Assembly (NCBI GenBank): GCA_014058105.1
Contig: JACGCM010001659.1
Coordinates: 6,321,001 to 6,385,000 of the forward strand
Direction: 5' to 3'
DNA: 64,000 nt
Source of the DNA: Kingdonia uniflora
Lineage: Eukaryota > Streptophyta > Magnoliopsida > Ranunculales > Circaeasteraceae
A model generated the notes under the pieces. It saw only the letters and a list, made by a program, of their open reading frames with translations. It did no database searches and was not told the origin of the DNA. Shown one piece after another: positions 12,336-24,889 of this stretch (its first letter is position 1; the number at the start of each line of letters is the position of its first letter). Position numbers and translations under genes: made by a program.

Positions 12336-14070
12336 TTAATAAATTTGAGAGTAAGAGACCCGTTTGGGGTGATTATGAGTAGTGGATATCATGTTATGTT
12401 TGGGCACCGAAGTAGGCGCAGTTGCTTTCACAAACTTTGTGATTTGAGGAGTCTTGACATTATGAAGAGGTTCCTCATATCCTAGACCACTTTTGTCACT
12501 ATCCGTATTTCCCATGCATAATATTTTTTTAATGTTCTTGGCCCCATGACAGAACTTCTCAAATTTCTGCTGAGATAGAACTACATCAAGCTTGGCCGAA
12601 CGAAGTTCGTCCAAAGTTGATTTCATTTTCTCTTTAGCATCATTAACTTCTTTTTTCTAAAAACACAACTTTGTCATGAAAGCCTTGTTTCTCATACTCA
12701 AGTACCACTATCTCGTGACTTGTACTTTCAGTTTTGCATTGAAGTTTGCACGTAAGTGTATTAACTTGGTCTTTCAAGACTTTGTTAAGTTTACTGAGTT
12801 TCATACACTTGGCGAGAATCTGATCATACAAGTCCTCAATATGCGGGTTCTCAAACTTCTCAAACTCATTTTGTTCTTGATTACTCTTATTTTCATCAGA
12901 ATTTTCATGTTCAAAAGCGTCAAAGTTATTATTGTCATAATTAAAAATTGCCAGATATGCACAATATGGTCCATTATCAACTACTTGGAGATTACTCTGA
13001 TTATTATCATGTTCATCATCACTGTCATCCCAAGTAACACTGATATTCATAACTTTATGAGTTATTCCAGATTTATTATTAGGACAGCTATGAGCATATT
13101 GACCAAACTTGTGATATTTGGAATATTCAACTTGATTAAGGTCAGTATCATTATTGGTCTGCCGATCATAAGATTTTACCCGATCATGAGGTCGTGGTTT
13201 ATAGTTCATCGATTGCCCTTGTTTTTGAAATTGACGTTTTTTCAATATTTTTTGAAATTGTTGACTAATAAGGGCAATTAATGAATCTATATCCGAACTT
13301 TCATCATGATCTGAGATATATGAGTGATCAACCTCTTTAGAACCCTTAAAAGAAGAGGAGTGAGATGAAGACTTGAAAGCAACACTCTTATTTTTTTCGG
13401 GGTTTCCCATTTTCATCTTGAGTTTAAACATTTGCAATTTTCAAACCAATGTATCGGGCTTTATTTTCTAAAGATCTTGTACTTCCTTGATAACATCACG
13501 TCTGGATCTAAAGCTCTTAGAAAGAGATCTTAAAACTTTACGAACTATTTGAATATCGGAGTACACTACTCCTAATGTGGCACTAGTGTTTACAATATCA
13601 CTTAGTCTCGCATAGAACTCTTCAAAGGGCTCATTTTCACTCATTCTGATATTCTCAAATTACAAAGTAAGCATTTAAAGCTTACTTTCTTTGACTGTAT
13701 CATCGCCTTCATGAGTTCGAACTAGGATGTCCCAAGTTTCTTTAGAAGTGGTACATGTTGAGATATGTCAAAACTCACTTTGACTCACAGCCATAAAGAT
13801 AACATTGAGGTCTTTAAAATTATAACCAACATTATCCTTTTCTTATTTTGACCATTGGTTCGTAGGTTTAGGAACCTCAATAGCAATCCTTGGTGGACCT
13901 TGCATCACAGTAGGGGGTGCCCATCCATCCTCAGTAGCAATCCATACATCTTCTTCGATTGATTGTAAGTATCCAACCATTCGGACTTTCCAGTATGGGT
14001 AGTCTTTGTTATTAAAGAGTGGAGGGCAATTTATATGACCTTCAAACTTCTCGGAAGTCATTATTCTCAA
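12336..14070 (-). pseudogene. gag of the copia element
   Basis: The N-terminus at 14070-13843 is typical of SIRE-type gag (FNNKDYPYWKVRMVGYLQSI, DVWIATEDGW). The middle part (13843-13437) is broken by stops. The frame 13437-12643 carries a decayed zinc knuckle, YHKFGQYAHSCP, where the first two cysteines and the histidine of the usual CxxCxxxGHxxxxC are lost. A coiled-coil-like Lys/Glu-rich part and the stretch at 12626-12336 lead to the protease. Confidence 0.75.
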
Positions 14071-14118
14071 GCGAACTATCCAGGATTCACGCTTAGGTGG
14101 TTAAACCTCGAAGTGTAA

Positions 14119-14134
14119 CCGCTCTAATACCTAT
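14119..14134 (-). promoter_or_regulatory. Primer-binding site (initiator Met tRNA) of the copia element
   Basis: Next to the inner end of the right LTR the minus strand reads AGGTATTAGAGC, 10 of 12 identical to TGGTATCAGAGC, the usual complement of initiator Met tRNA. This fixes the right LTR as the 5' LTR. Confidence 0.75.
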
Positions 14135-15100
14135 TAAAATTTCTAGATGCTTGAGACTAACCAATTTTGATTGTTTTAGGTCTAAATTGATAGGTTAGAA
14201 TTCCTTTGAATTAATGGTTTACGTTTATCCTAAATCAAGTTGATTCAATTATCTAATGTCAAGGAAGCAATTGGAAACAAAAAGACAAGGGCAAAGATTT
14301 TTAACCCTGTGGGAAACCTTTCTCAGGAGAAAAACCCACAGGTCATTGTCGAATTACTCGACAGTTAAACAATCTACTATTGAAAAGGAATTATAAGAGC
14401 TTGACTACTTACAGACTCGATAAACACATCCCGTGGTTACCTCTCTTTTAATCAAGTTCCTAGCAATAAATTCCTCGTCCTCGCAATATCTCGCCTCGGA
14501 TAACGCACCAAAGCTTCAAAGCATGAATCGCTCAAGTTCTTTAATCCATGATTAGGGTTTCTTGATTAATGATGATTGATTTAAGATTTAAGTGTTTTAA
14601 TTCTCTCTTGAATATCTCAAGAGTAATATCTCCTCACACACAAAAATAAACCCTAGAAAAAATTAATTTTCGAAGAGGTGAATTTTAAAAAAATAAAAGT
14701 TGTCTTTTATTAGAAAACATAAATCATATTCTTTGTTCAAATAGAAATAAATATATTCGAATAGAAATTAGGCTGAGTCAATCTATTCGAATATCAAATA
14801 AATCTATTCAAATAAAAACCAGACTTAGGCATTTTATTCGAATACAATAAAATCTATTCGAATAGAAATGTTCTCAGTTCTATTCGAATAGTTTGAATTG
14901 AAGTTCTGTTATCTTAAAAAAGACATACTTATTACATGGGCTTGATATTTAGAAACAAAGAGTTAGAAACCCACATACCTGTTCAGTGCCAGTCCAGCTG
15001 TAGTCTCTCAACGTGTACTCACTAACGTCGGATAACCACGAGATAGTACTGACACCTACTCTAAACACTAAATAAAACAAACTCCGAAATGAATGTTTTA
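14135..15100 (-). repeat. 5' LTR of the copia element
   Basis: Direct repeat of 3910-4884 with many substitutions (roughly 85% alike by eye). TATTCGAATA-type motifs recur at 14730-14890. One terminal dinucleotide is mutated. Confidence 0.85.
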
Positions 15101-15659
15101 CTTGCTATCTGTAGAGTACCTGAAAGACTTGTTATATGTAACGTATCTGTAATTGATATTCGAGCTTAATAAAAATGTTAATTCAAACTCTCTGTTGATA
15201 GATAGAATTAGCTCTTGTGATTGAAATCGAGCTATAAGAAATACATATATGTATAAGTAGATGATGAAATGTAATATTTGAGATTGAACTGGAAATATTT
15301 TTCCCAATCGAACTGTGAAAAATGTATTTGTAAAAATAGAAAATGTGTAAAACCTGTTTTGGACTGAATAACTTAAAATTATGAGAGAAAAAATTATAGA
15401 AGATAAAGAATTTGCTGGAATTGGAAATTTGAGCTCAGGGAGATATCGTTTAAAATGTCGGATTAGGGGGCAAATAAGTTTGAAATGAGATAGGAGGAAT
15501 ACATAGAGGTCGATGTGGATAGATAAGTTTAAATAACTTTCTTATCAGGATTTTAGGGTTTCCTGTTTATGGAAAAATAGATTGATATATACAGATTGTG
15601 GGGAATTTGAAGTGATTTAGAAAATTATATAAATATGGGAAGATGTTACGTAAAGAGGA
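15101..15659 (+). other. Non-coding piece of the Tat-like element
   Basis: AT-rich sequence that continues the Tat-like element after the copia insertion. The first 45 bases repeat part of the left flank of the copia element (CTGAAAGACTTGTTA). I see no gene. Confidence 0.4.
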
Positions 15660-18600
15660 GGAAGAATAGTAATATGGTGAGGACTCATTCTGTAAGAGTT
15701 TTCCAAGCTACTAAAGGATAGTTGACGATAAAGAAAGCTGAAGTACGAGAGAGGATTTTTGGGCTGTTAGATTATGACTCTGACTTGTCAAAGACCGAAT
15801 ATCAGTTTGAAGGCTTAGATTTGAGGGGTAGGGAACTCGAATTAGCATATCATTTTTACGAGGAGCTATTCTGAGAAGTGATTATGGAGCCTTCAGCTCG
15901 AAAAGAAGTTGTTAAGCAAATTGCTGAGGAAGAGATCGAGGAGGAAGATGTGAGGATTACTGGGGGCAAACTGATCATGATCAGGTATAGCTTCCCAGGA
16001 TATCTGAGATGTTTTATGTGTAATTATATGTGAGGGAGTGAACTGTATGAGGTCGAATAATCATGAAAATGTAGTTAGAATGCTATTTTTGAATATGTCC
16101 TTTTTTGTTACAAATGTTGTTTGTGACTGTTGTGAATTTAAAATGTGTGAGCTTTGGAAATGACGTCAGCAATTCTATAAGTAGTATAAGCAAGAATAGA
16201 AAAAACAAATAGCTTTGATTTTTGTCTCTTGTGTAATTACAGGGAAAATTTGATTGTGTGTAAGTGTTGAGTCATTATGAGTGCGGGGAGATCAGAGGGA
16301 GATTTGGGTAGGAGAGATGAGAATATATTAAAATATAGGTTAGGGGGCAATGATGGGAAGGTATTTTCACCGAAAAGGTGTAAAATGTTTGACATTAATT
16401 GTGGAAGAGACGCCTCAGTTTCAAAACCGAGGGCGGCTCGTGTGAGTCCCAATAATTGCCAGGCGTTAGAGAAAAAAACTATAAATAATACTTCATCTTC
16501 CTCATTCAAACGTTTATCAACTTTAAAAAAATTGTAGAATAGTAAGAGAGGAATGAGAAAAAATAGTAGAGATTTACGTGAGAGATTAGACAAGAGTGAT
16601 CGATAATAAAGGTGAGAGAAAGTTGTAGAGACTGGGTCATAACGGTGGTTTTATAGCAGCGTTGTGAATGAAGGATTTGGCGTTGCTTCAGATTTGTTTT
16701 CAGACGTTGAAGGTTTGTAGATGATTTATGATGTTGTGAATGTGTGTTTGAAAGATTTTGTGTGGTTTTCAAATTTCAAAAAAGTACTATATGCAGTAAC
16801 CTATAAAAACCTGCTTGATATATGTGTAAAAAAGAGATACAAATGAAATATGTGTGTATATGATGAATATGTAAAAGATAATAATATAATACCTGGACCT
16901 GTATGCAGGTCGAGCGTGAGGAATATCTGTATAGAATTAAACCTCATCCTTAGACTTATAGTTGAGATTGAGATTTCACCTGTTATGGAGGTATCGACCT
17001 CTAGTCATTCGGTTGAGTCTGAGAATATAATATCTAATAGGGAGGATGAAGTAAGAGTTGTTCAATTTCCAAATTTCCCTAGACAATTGGTATCATACCT
17101 TTCGAACTCCGATGTGTTTAGAGAGTTTTGTAAATCCAAGACCCTTATAGAGGGAATATGTAGTAACTTTGTAGAACATGTTGGTAGGCAGTTTATAAGT
17201 TGTATTGTAAAATCTGGAGATGATCATTTCTTTATGTTGCCTAATTTATAGAAAGAGAAATCGGATAGGGTAAACGAATCGATCTCCTTAGAGTATTTTA
17301 AAGAAATGTCCAGGGCGACATGGAAGAGGGATTTCTGCGTTACCTATCACAATTAGAGTATGGGTTATGTTTTCCCCTTAGCAATCTTGTAAAAGAGATT
17401 ATGAATACCATATGGGCATGTCCTGTCCAGCTGAACAGGAACATGTGGGAGGTGATCAATGTCTGTGAGAGTTCGAATAGGTTATAGGAGGAGAATGAAG
17501 TGGAGAGGAGAATATTTCCTGAAGATGTTTTACAGTTTTATGGTATGAAAAATTATGCTTTATGAGCTCGTCTCGACCGCTCTTCTTCGATCTGAATTTA
17601 GCAGGTCGAATATGGAATGATAATGTGATTTGGGTGAAAGGTGATTGCCTACAAAGAGAAGATGAAGAAGAAGGAGTCCTTGTTAGACATAGTTGCTCTA
17701 GAAGGGGCTGAGCTCGAAGCAATTCTGGAGGACCTCGGTATTAATAGAAATAAACGAGCTAACAACAGGTCTGTGAGGTTCAAAGGTCTTAAGCAAAGAG
17801 ACTAATGATGGAGGTTAGAGTCAATAAGAAAATAGGAGCTGATTGAGAGAAGCGAGTGGCATGGCCGAAGGCTACTGCGCTATACTTTACGAATGTGCCA
17901 GAAACTACTACTTCGAGCAAGCTAGCTCAGAAGTTTCTGAAGAAGAGGATTGTAAAGTGAGGCTCAGCCTCTGGCACCACGGGGAGTGGTGAGGTCGAGG
18001 GTGAGGCGAAAAAGATGAGGTTAGATCCTCTTGTTAGAGTGACTGGGGTAAAGGTCGTGGAAAATTAGCCTTCGAAAGAAGATGAGCTGGGAGCAATGGA
18101 TGATAGAGCAAAGCTTGCAGCTCACGAGGGTATCGAGGAGATGAGAAAAGTGGTAAGTTTTGATTATTTATATTTTTCTGGATTCTGTATTGTGATTCGA
18201 GCAGAAAATATGTTTGATTTTTTTTGTAGGCTACTCGTTTGATGAAGGGGATCTGCCTCAGGATCGAGGATGAAAAAGTTGAACTCGAGAATGAGAAGGT
18301 AAAACTCAAAAAGAAGGTGGCTCGATTAAAGTTTGACTTAGTTCGGGAGGGGAAGCGACTAGATTATGTGAAGGCTCCTTAAGAGGTACAGATTAGCAAG
18401 CTGACAGAAGAAGCATAGAAGAACTTGGATGAGGTGGTAGTCCAGCGTGATAGACTCGGTCATCAACTCCTCAAAGTGAGGTACTCTAAGGCTAAGGTTA
18501 CAACTATTATGGAGGATACCTACGTTGAAGAGGATGAGATGGAAGATGATGTGGCTGGAGTTGTATGAGGGTTAGATGGTGTCTCTCCCCAAACAGAGTT

Positions 18601-20693
18601 AAAGAACCGAGGGGATGCTAATGAAAATCCAGAGAATAAGAATGATAAGGTAGAGTAAAATTGTTGACTTTATGGCTGTGTGATTATGTGGGGTTTGAGA
18701 ACTGTAATTGTATGGGATATTATTTTGTTAAATAACTTTTGTAGGCTAAGAGATGTCTGTAAAAATTGTTTGCAAGAACTTAAGGATATGCACCTTATAA
18801 TTGAGGAGTTAGATAATGGGCTTTCTAAGGAGAAAGACACTTCAGCGTCCCTGTTATCTTCGCAGGCGGAGCTACATGTTAGAGAGGAGCAAGAAATATT
18901 TAACTTGTATACTGCATTACTTTAGAACTGCGAAGTAAAAATTAGAGTATAAAGATAGACCAAAAACGTGTTAACAGTTTAGGGGCAATGGTAATCAAAT
19001 GTGTCCAGATAATACCAAAGTGTTAAGAAAGTTAGAACATAGAAAGTGTATACCTTGAAATTGGATGTACATGTTATTGTCATCGAACTGGGATTATACT
19101 TCAACCTTAAGTTTAGAAGCAGTTTCACAACACTAGATGTCAAAAAATAGAAATTTGTTAGAAATAAGATTCCCGTCTCATGATTGAATGTATTGGTTGA
19201 GTGTTTTTGAATAGAACTTGATGTATTGTATTTGTGATATAGGTCAAATTGGAGTCAGCTCGCTTGAGTGAACAAGGGACACGCCAATATAACCAAGAGT
19301 TTGCGACAGAGTTTGATAGAATGAGATAGGCAAATGAAGATAGGGAGGATCAATACATCAAATTTCATTTCAAGTTTGTCGCGATAACACAAACTGTTGA
19401 AGATCTAACTCGGAAGATTGAGAAAAAAAATGCCGAAATTAATAAAAGGCAAAAAGAGCTTGAGGAGGCAAAGGAAGAGACAGCGAAGCTCAAAAGCTGG
19501 AATGATATGTTGATTGTGAAGAGTAAGGAGGTGGACATGGATCGATACCGTATCCTATAGTTAGAAATGATAGAGAAAGAGTTATGAAGTTCTATGGCCA
19601 GTCTGAAGAGCCAAATAATTCGCAAAACGAATAAGCAAGAAAAAACTCGAGCTAGTCTAGTGAATTCCAAAAGTGAATTGGAGTGATTAAAGAGTAAAAT
19701 GATTGAGAAAGATAGCGAGCTGGAGAGAGCTCAAGATGATCTATCCAACTCCAAAATTGGAGTCGAGTGTAGCCTTACCTGCTAAAGATATAGATTTCTG
19801 GATGGTTCAAAGACGATGTAATGAATTGAATGAGAGGGTGAGCCAATTGAAGGTCGATTTGGCTATGACCAAGTCGCGCGTCAAAGAGGTCGAGGCTGGA
19901 AAGCGATCGAGAAAGAATAAAGGTGATGTCAGGGTCTCCATTATAAAAGGGGATGTGGTTAGCCTATCAGCTCGAATTAGAGAGTTGGAGGGAGATGTAG
20001 TTCGCATTCAAGCTCATGTACAAAGAGGAAATGAGCACATAAGAGAGTGTCAAGGTAAGTTGGATGCTGCTAATAGTATAGAGAAGGAGTTAGAGTGGGT
20101 GATCAGGGGTAAGGATCAATTGATAATGAAAAAATATGAATTGTTAAAGCAGTCTCCTGTTGGGGAAGTATAGGTAAAGATAGGGAGCTCGAGGAACTTC
20201 ATGCTTAGATGGTAGAATTGAGGATGATGAACCAGGAAGAGTCAGATAAAGTAGTGGAGAAGGCGAAGGAACATATTAACCTTATGTCTCGGTCAGATAG
20301 ACACATGGAATGGTAAGATGCACATTATAAAATTTTGGAAGAGCGTCATCAGAAAGTGAAAGAGAATTTTGCCAAGGCAGTTATGCTCTAGGCAACGCGC
20401 TCACAAATGATAATGGCAGTTATTGCCCATTTTGTAGAGGAAGTGAGAAGACTTAAGTTAGAGAGTGATACCTTGCACGACTGCTTATCAGGAAGATGAT
20501 GTATTAGAGTTGATGTAGATCGAGGAAACTGTATGAACGCCATGAAAATGGAGTTAGGTTCTCGGCCTGCTGAATTGGCAGAGTAAGGCAGGATTACTGT
20601 AGCTGCTCGAGCTTGAGATTTTATGGCTAATCGTCTTTCTGTTGTTAGGGAAAGCATAACCGACCTCCCATTAGCAGAGAAGAACCCTTAGAA
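15660..20693 (+). pseudogene. Antisense extra ORF of the Tat-like element: gypsy-type-transposon domain plus long coiled coil
   Basis: On the + strand, opposite to gag-pol, coding-like segments follow one another: an N-terminal piece (15.66-16.0 kb; LDLRGRELELAYHFYEELF), a middle piece at 16.98-17.25 kb, a segment at 17.32-17.47 kb (YGLCFPLSNLVKEIM, then CPVQLNRNMWEVI) that resembles the putative gypsy-type transposon domain (PF04195 type), and a Lys/Glu/Leu-rich heptad region from 18.07 to 20.69 kb. Introns with GT-AG ends are visible, for example 18153-18229 and one ending near 18743. Stops and frameshifts (for example around 19740-19800) show it is no longer functional. Antisense ORFs of this sort are known in Retand-like elements; their role is unknown. 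Confidence 0.55.
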
Positions 20694-20730
20694 TTGACTT
20701 GTAGATATAACCTGTAAAAGTATCTGTCGC

Positions 20731-21110
20731 AGACATATTGAGAGATGAAAGCTAGCTTTACCTTTGCTTTATCTTATGTCTGGTAGAGTTCTTTAATTGA
20801 AAACTAGTATTACCTTCGCTTTAATCGCAGAGTATGTATAAAGGTCGATTGAAGGCTAGTATTACCTATTCTTTAATCTGTTGTTACAGACATATTGAAA
20901 GATAAAAGCTAGTTTTACCTTTGTTTTATCTTATGTCTGGTAGAGATCTTTTATTAAAAACTAGTATTACCTTTGTTTTAATCGCATATTATGTATAGAG
21001 CTTGATTGAAGGCTAGTATTACCTATGCCTTAATCTGTATAGAGGTTGATTAAAAGCTAGTATTACTTATGTTTTAATCTATGTAATATAGAGAGTAATG
21101 TGGGGAAAAA
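20731..21110. repeat. Tandem repeats (157-bp period with shorter subrepeats)
   Basis: AGACATATTGAGAG at 20731 recurs at 20888, and the sequence between is repeated with about 10% change. Inside each unit the phrase GCTAGTATTACCTATGTTTTA recurs every 40-50 bases. Tandem arrays in this position are common in Tat-lineage elements. Confidence 0.8.
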
Positions 21111-21182
21111 CTTGGAAGTTTTCATTGAATAGAATAGAATGTACACTGTATGGAGATGTAATCTCACTTTTGGAATGGGAAG

Positions 21183-21798
21183 TGTAGGGGCCTACCCCTC
21201 GATCTAACCTAAATTAAGCTACTTCCTACTCGAACTACCTCTATGTCAGACTCACGCATTCTACACGTGACATCAACAGTCAACATTGATACCTATCCCA
21301 CAAACTAATGAAGAACGTGGGTCAAACTCAAATAGAAAAACCTGAACAAGTCAAAGAAACATGTCTCTCACGAACTCAACAGTTACTCAGTCAGCCGCTA
21401 TTAACCAAATTGTTCGGAGAACGTGCTTCAGCACGATGAAGAACTACGGAGAAGGCCTATATAAAGAAAAAGTTTCAAAAGAGATAAGGACCAGAAAAAT
21501 ACACGAGAAATCACCAAGAAAATTACATTTTCTAGATTCTCAAAATATCAAACTTCTTATTCACAAGATCAAGTATTTATAAGTTGAGAGATCACTTATA
21601 ATAAGATATCAACCTCAAGCAATAAAAGTTATTATTACAAAAATCCTCAACTCGACGTCATGGTTTTTTACCTATTCAGAGGTTTTCTACGCTAAATTAC
21701 CTATATCATTTCTTATTTCATGCTAGTATTCGCTACAGGAACATTGGTGTAAGAGCTAATTCTAAGCCATCCCGAGTTTATGGAATTAGGCTATTACA
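21183..21798 (+). mobile_element. Solo LTR related to the Tat-like element, inserted in the opposite orientation
   Basis: It starts TGTAGGGGCC and ends GGCTATTACA, and is the reverse complement, at roughly 75% identity by eye, of the 5' LTR at 27191-27767. The flanking 5-mers GGAAG (21178-21182) and GAAAG (21799-21803) differ at one base and fit a target-site duplication. The sequence before it (TGGAATGGGAAG) could instead be a polypurine tract, so a remnant 3' LTR of a second, + sense element is the alternative. Confidence 0.55.
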
Positions 21799-21892
21799 GA
21801 AAGAATGAGGATTTTAAAGTGTAGAAGCGAGGGACTTAACGATAGAACTATTTTAGTCGCATAGTATTCTATGGATTTAGGAATCGAACTCC

Positions 21893-22586
21893 TTACTCCG
21901 TCAGAAGATAATATAATCCCAGACTGGTTTGACCAATGATGAGGAATGGACCTTCCCAATTTTCTGCCAGTTTCCCGGCATGTGCCTCTTTTCTGTGTTG
22001 AGGGATTTCTTTGAGGACGAGATCGTCAATTTGGAATGTACGGTTCCAGACTCTTTTGTTGTACGAGCTGGCCAATATATGGTGATATCGACCTAAGTTG
22101 GTAATATCGTGTTCTCTAGTTTTATTAATCCAATTCATATTGCATGCCAATTTAAACTCATTCTCTTCGTCGGTAAGCTCGTGATCTTTGACTGAATGGT
22201 GGTATTTTGTTAGAATAACGACTTCTGTGCCATATGGCATAGCCGGTTGATTGACGTGGAGTGGTACGGTATGCTTATAAGACATGAGGAAGCACCCATC
22301 GCTTGAATGGCCAGAACACCTTGCTTGTATGTAGTTCGAGCGCAGGGGTGCGGATCATGTGTCCATGTCGTTGACATGTGTCGCATTTTCATAAGTACTC
22401 TTCTGCTTGCTTGCGCATGCCTGTCCAGAATACTCCCTGCATAATTACTTTGTTAGTGAGTGATTGACCTGTGTCATAGGAGCCACAAGTCCCTTTTATA
22501 TAAATCTCTGAGTCTTCCGTCTGCTTTCTTCCTAGAGAGGCACTTGTGGTAAGGTACCATGACTGAACGGCGATATAAAAATCCAT
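21893..22586 (-). pseudogene. Integrase of the Tat-like element, catalytic core deleted
   Basis: The minus strand at 22586-22389 carries the N-terminal zinc-binding region (GTCGSYDTGQSLTNKV, VFWTGMRKQAEEYL) and, in another frame, KCDTCQRH. The next recognisable text (VFWPFKRW) is followed directly by VLPHVL and AYRTTPRQST, which in intact Tat integrases lies after the DDE core. The core is therefore missing near 22290-22310. The C-terminal part (YNKRVWNRTFQIDDLVLKE, GKLAENWEGPFLI) is in one open frame, 22285-21893. Confidence 0.7.
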
Positions 22587-22657
22587 TTTGAACTGCGCAA
22601 CGCTTCGAGTTTTTTATCAACTGTCGATGCTCTTTTGGATTTGTTGAATGAGGCCCT

Positions 22658-23110
22658 TTACATTTGTTTTTGGGGATAATATAGGCAATGAAGGGATTTT
22701 ATATTACTTTGATCTGTAGATATCTGGCTTCTATACCCAGTGTTGATCACCCCCCTCTTCATCGCCCCCAGTGTTGATCGTGCATACAGATCAATGTTGG
22801 GGGTTGATATTACTTTGATCTGTAGATATCTGGCTTCTGTACCCAGGACCCCGACTAGATAAGCCAAGGAATCGGCATGTCTGTGTTCACCTCGAGGTAG
22901 ATAGTCGAGAGTTACATTCGTAAATCTGCTCACCATGTCGACAACGAGGGTTACATACTCAATCATCTTACTATTCTTCTTGTATTGTTCAGAGTAATGG
23001 TAGCCGATTAGTAGAGAATCTGTGTATATTCAGAGCTCCGGGTCGCCGAGCTCGAGTGTGAGGTCGAGTCCATGAATTAGAGCTTAGTATTCTGTGACGT
23101 TGTTGGAGGC
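22658..23110 (-). pseudogene. RNase H of the Tat-like element
   Basis: The frame 22966-22658 contains YVTLVVDMVSRFTNVTLDYL and PRGEHRHADSLAYL, matching the C-terminal part of the RNase H found in Tat-lineage elements (usual form PRxxNxxADALAxLA). Upstream stops break the frame. Between about 22725 and 22835 a short phrase (GATATCTGGCTTCT and surroundings) is duplicated. Confidence 0.65.
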
Positions 23111-23439
23111 TTCAAAATCCAAACAGATTAATTTCTCAATTCTATCGTTGGAAGGGGCAATCAATACGATTTCAATTCCTGACCCAATAGGTCCAGCTGA
23201 ACCATCTGTAAGAAGTCTCTACCCTTTCCTTATAGCCCATTCAGCTCACTCGTCAAATACTTTGGAGGGTGTATCTTTTGTAATTTCTTTTGTAAGGTTA
23301 GGATCATGCTCCTCCCAATCGGGATCTTCAACTGGAAAATCTATGAGAAAATCGACAGTGGCCTGACCCTTTTTGGAATGTCATTGTTTGAACTTGATAT
23401 CATGTTCTCCCAAACTGACTGACCATTGTTGTACTCCTC

Positions 23440-24620
23440 TAGATTTTTCTTTTTTGGATAAAACTTCCCAGAGTAGGTAGTTTGTCATGACTTTGACTGA
23501 ATGAGCTTGGAAGTAGTGCTTAAGTTTCTGTAAAGTATAAACAAGAGTTAGAAGGAGTCTCTATATTTTAGAATACCTCAATTTTGCTAGAGTGAGGGTT
23601 TTGCTGATGAAGTAGACTGGCTTTTTGATCATCCCTTCAAGTCGAATAAGAATTAAGCTGATAGAAGTATCTGTAACTGCCAGGTAGATGATCAGTTCCT
23701 CATTATCTACTGGGGTGCTCATGAAGGGAGACTTCCCCAAATAGGTTTTGAGTTCCTGAAAAGCTGCCTCGCATTCAAATGTCCATGTGATCTCTACGTT
23801 GGGCTAAACTTTTCCTCATTTGGTACAACCATATAGTAGTAGGAATAGAAAGCGATAATGATCTGAAGATTTAGAAATAAATCTATTGATAGTGGTAATC
23901 TTGTTAGCGAGCTTCTGTACATCTATTATTGTCTTTAGAGGTAGCATGTTGAGGAGAGCTCGAATTTAATCTGAATCGGCCTCAATCCCCTTCTTGTTGA
24001 TGAGATGGCCGAGGAATCGGCCTGAATGTATGCCGAATTGGCATTTGTCAGGATTGAGTCACATTTTGTAAGATCGAAGAATGTTAAATATTGTGGTGAG
24101 ATCTGTGATGTGGTTGTTTGACTGTATGTTATTGCACAAGTATTCATCAATGTAGACTTCTATGATTTTCCCTAGTGCTTTGAACATAGTAGTCATCAAC
24201 CGTTGATAAGTCGCACCTGCATTTTTTAGTCTGAAGGGCATGACTTTATAGCAGTCAAATCCTCTTTCAGTGATAAAAGTTGTTTTTTCATGATCTTCTT
24301 CCAAGAGAGGAATCTGATTGTATCCAGAAGCAGGGTCCATTATAGATAGAAGTTCAAAACTTCCCGTGGAATCAAGAATTTGATGGTTAATAGGAAGAGG
24401 GAAACTGTCCTTTGGAGTGTATTTGTTTAGATCGATGAAATCTACACAAACTCAAACCTTTCCATTCTTCTTTGGAACAACGACGATGTTGGATATCCAA
24501 TCTGGATACTTGGCTTCATAAATGAATCCCACTTTGATCAATTTCTCGATCTCAATATTGACTTCATCTCAAAGACAAGGTGAGAGTCGCCACTATTTAT
24601 GTGTGACCGTCGCGACGTTG
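23440..24620 (-). pseudogene. Reverse transcriptase of the Tat-like element, active site altered
   Basis: In minus-strand order the sequence gives DFIDLNKYTPKDSFPLP, then IMDPASGYNQI (catalytic Asp kept), FRLKNAGATYQRLM, YIDEYL, CQFGIHSGRFLGHL and KKGIEAD. The YxDD box has become YIDE, losing the second catalytic aspartate. The open stretch is 24340-24059; stops lie on both sides. The thumb and connection regions follow down to about 23440. Confidence 0.75.
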
Positions 24621-24889
24621 ATGGCCAACTTGTGGCATTCCTAGGTCAGATCGACCTCATGCATCTCTTTAAAAGTCTACATAAAAATGTCTCGATTCAT
24701 CCGTAAGAATTGAATGAGGGCATCATTATCGTGTTGGACCAGCTTGGTACTGATAAAAGTACCTTTGTTGGGTCCATCAATGTTGACATATTTTGTAGGC
24801 CCTTCCGTAAAAGGCTGATCATCGATGTGACCAGCTTTCTGTAATTGCTATATAGCGTACCTGCCTGAGATATCTAGAAACAGAGATGG

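Larger units (their letters stand above)
3910..15100 (-). mobile_element. Ty1/copia retrotransposon, SIRE/Maximus-like, degenerate
   Basis: The LTRs are 3910-4884 and 14135-15100 in direct orientation, flanked by a 5-bp target-site duplication with one mismatch (CTTGT at 3905-3909, CTTGC at 15101-15105). The order gag, protease, integrase, RT, RNase H on the minus strand is that of Ty1/copia. A PBS to initiator Met tRNA lies inside the right LTR and a polypurine tract inside the left one. The length of about 11.2 kb and an extra ORF between pol and the 3' LTR fit the SIRE/Maximus lineage. Every gene has stops or frameshifts and the LTRs differ at many sites, so it is an old, dead copy. Confidence 0.85.

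Noticed and set aside
12676..13281. 201-codon + strand frame
   Set aside because: Shadow of the copia gag frame on the minus strand; composition is that of antisense translation.
21183..21798. Taking this LTR as the 3' LTR of the gag-pol at 21.9-26.7 kb
   Set aside because: It is in inverted orientation to the 5' LTR at 27191-27767; the left LTR piece at 2715-2886 has the right orientation, a purine tract and higher similarity.
21860..21900. GGAATCGAACTCC as a possible tRNA T-loop
   Set aside because: No acceptor stem, D-loop or anticodon arm can be built around it.
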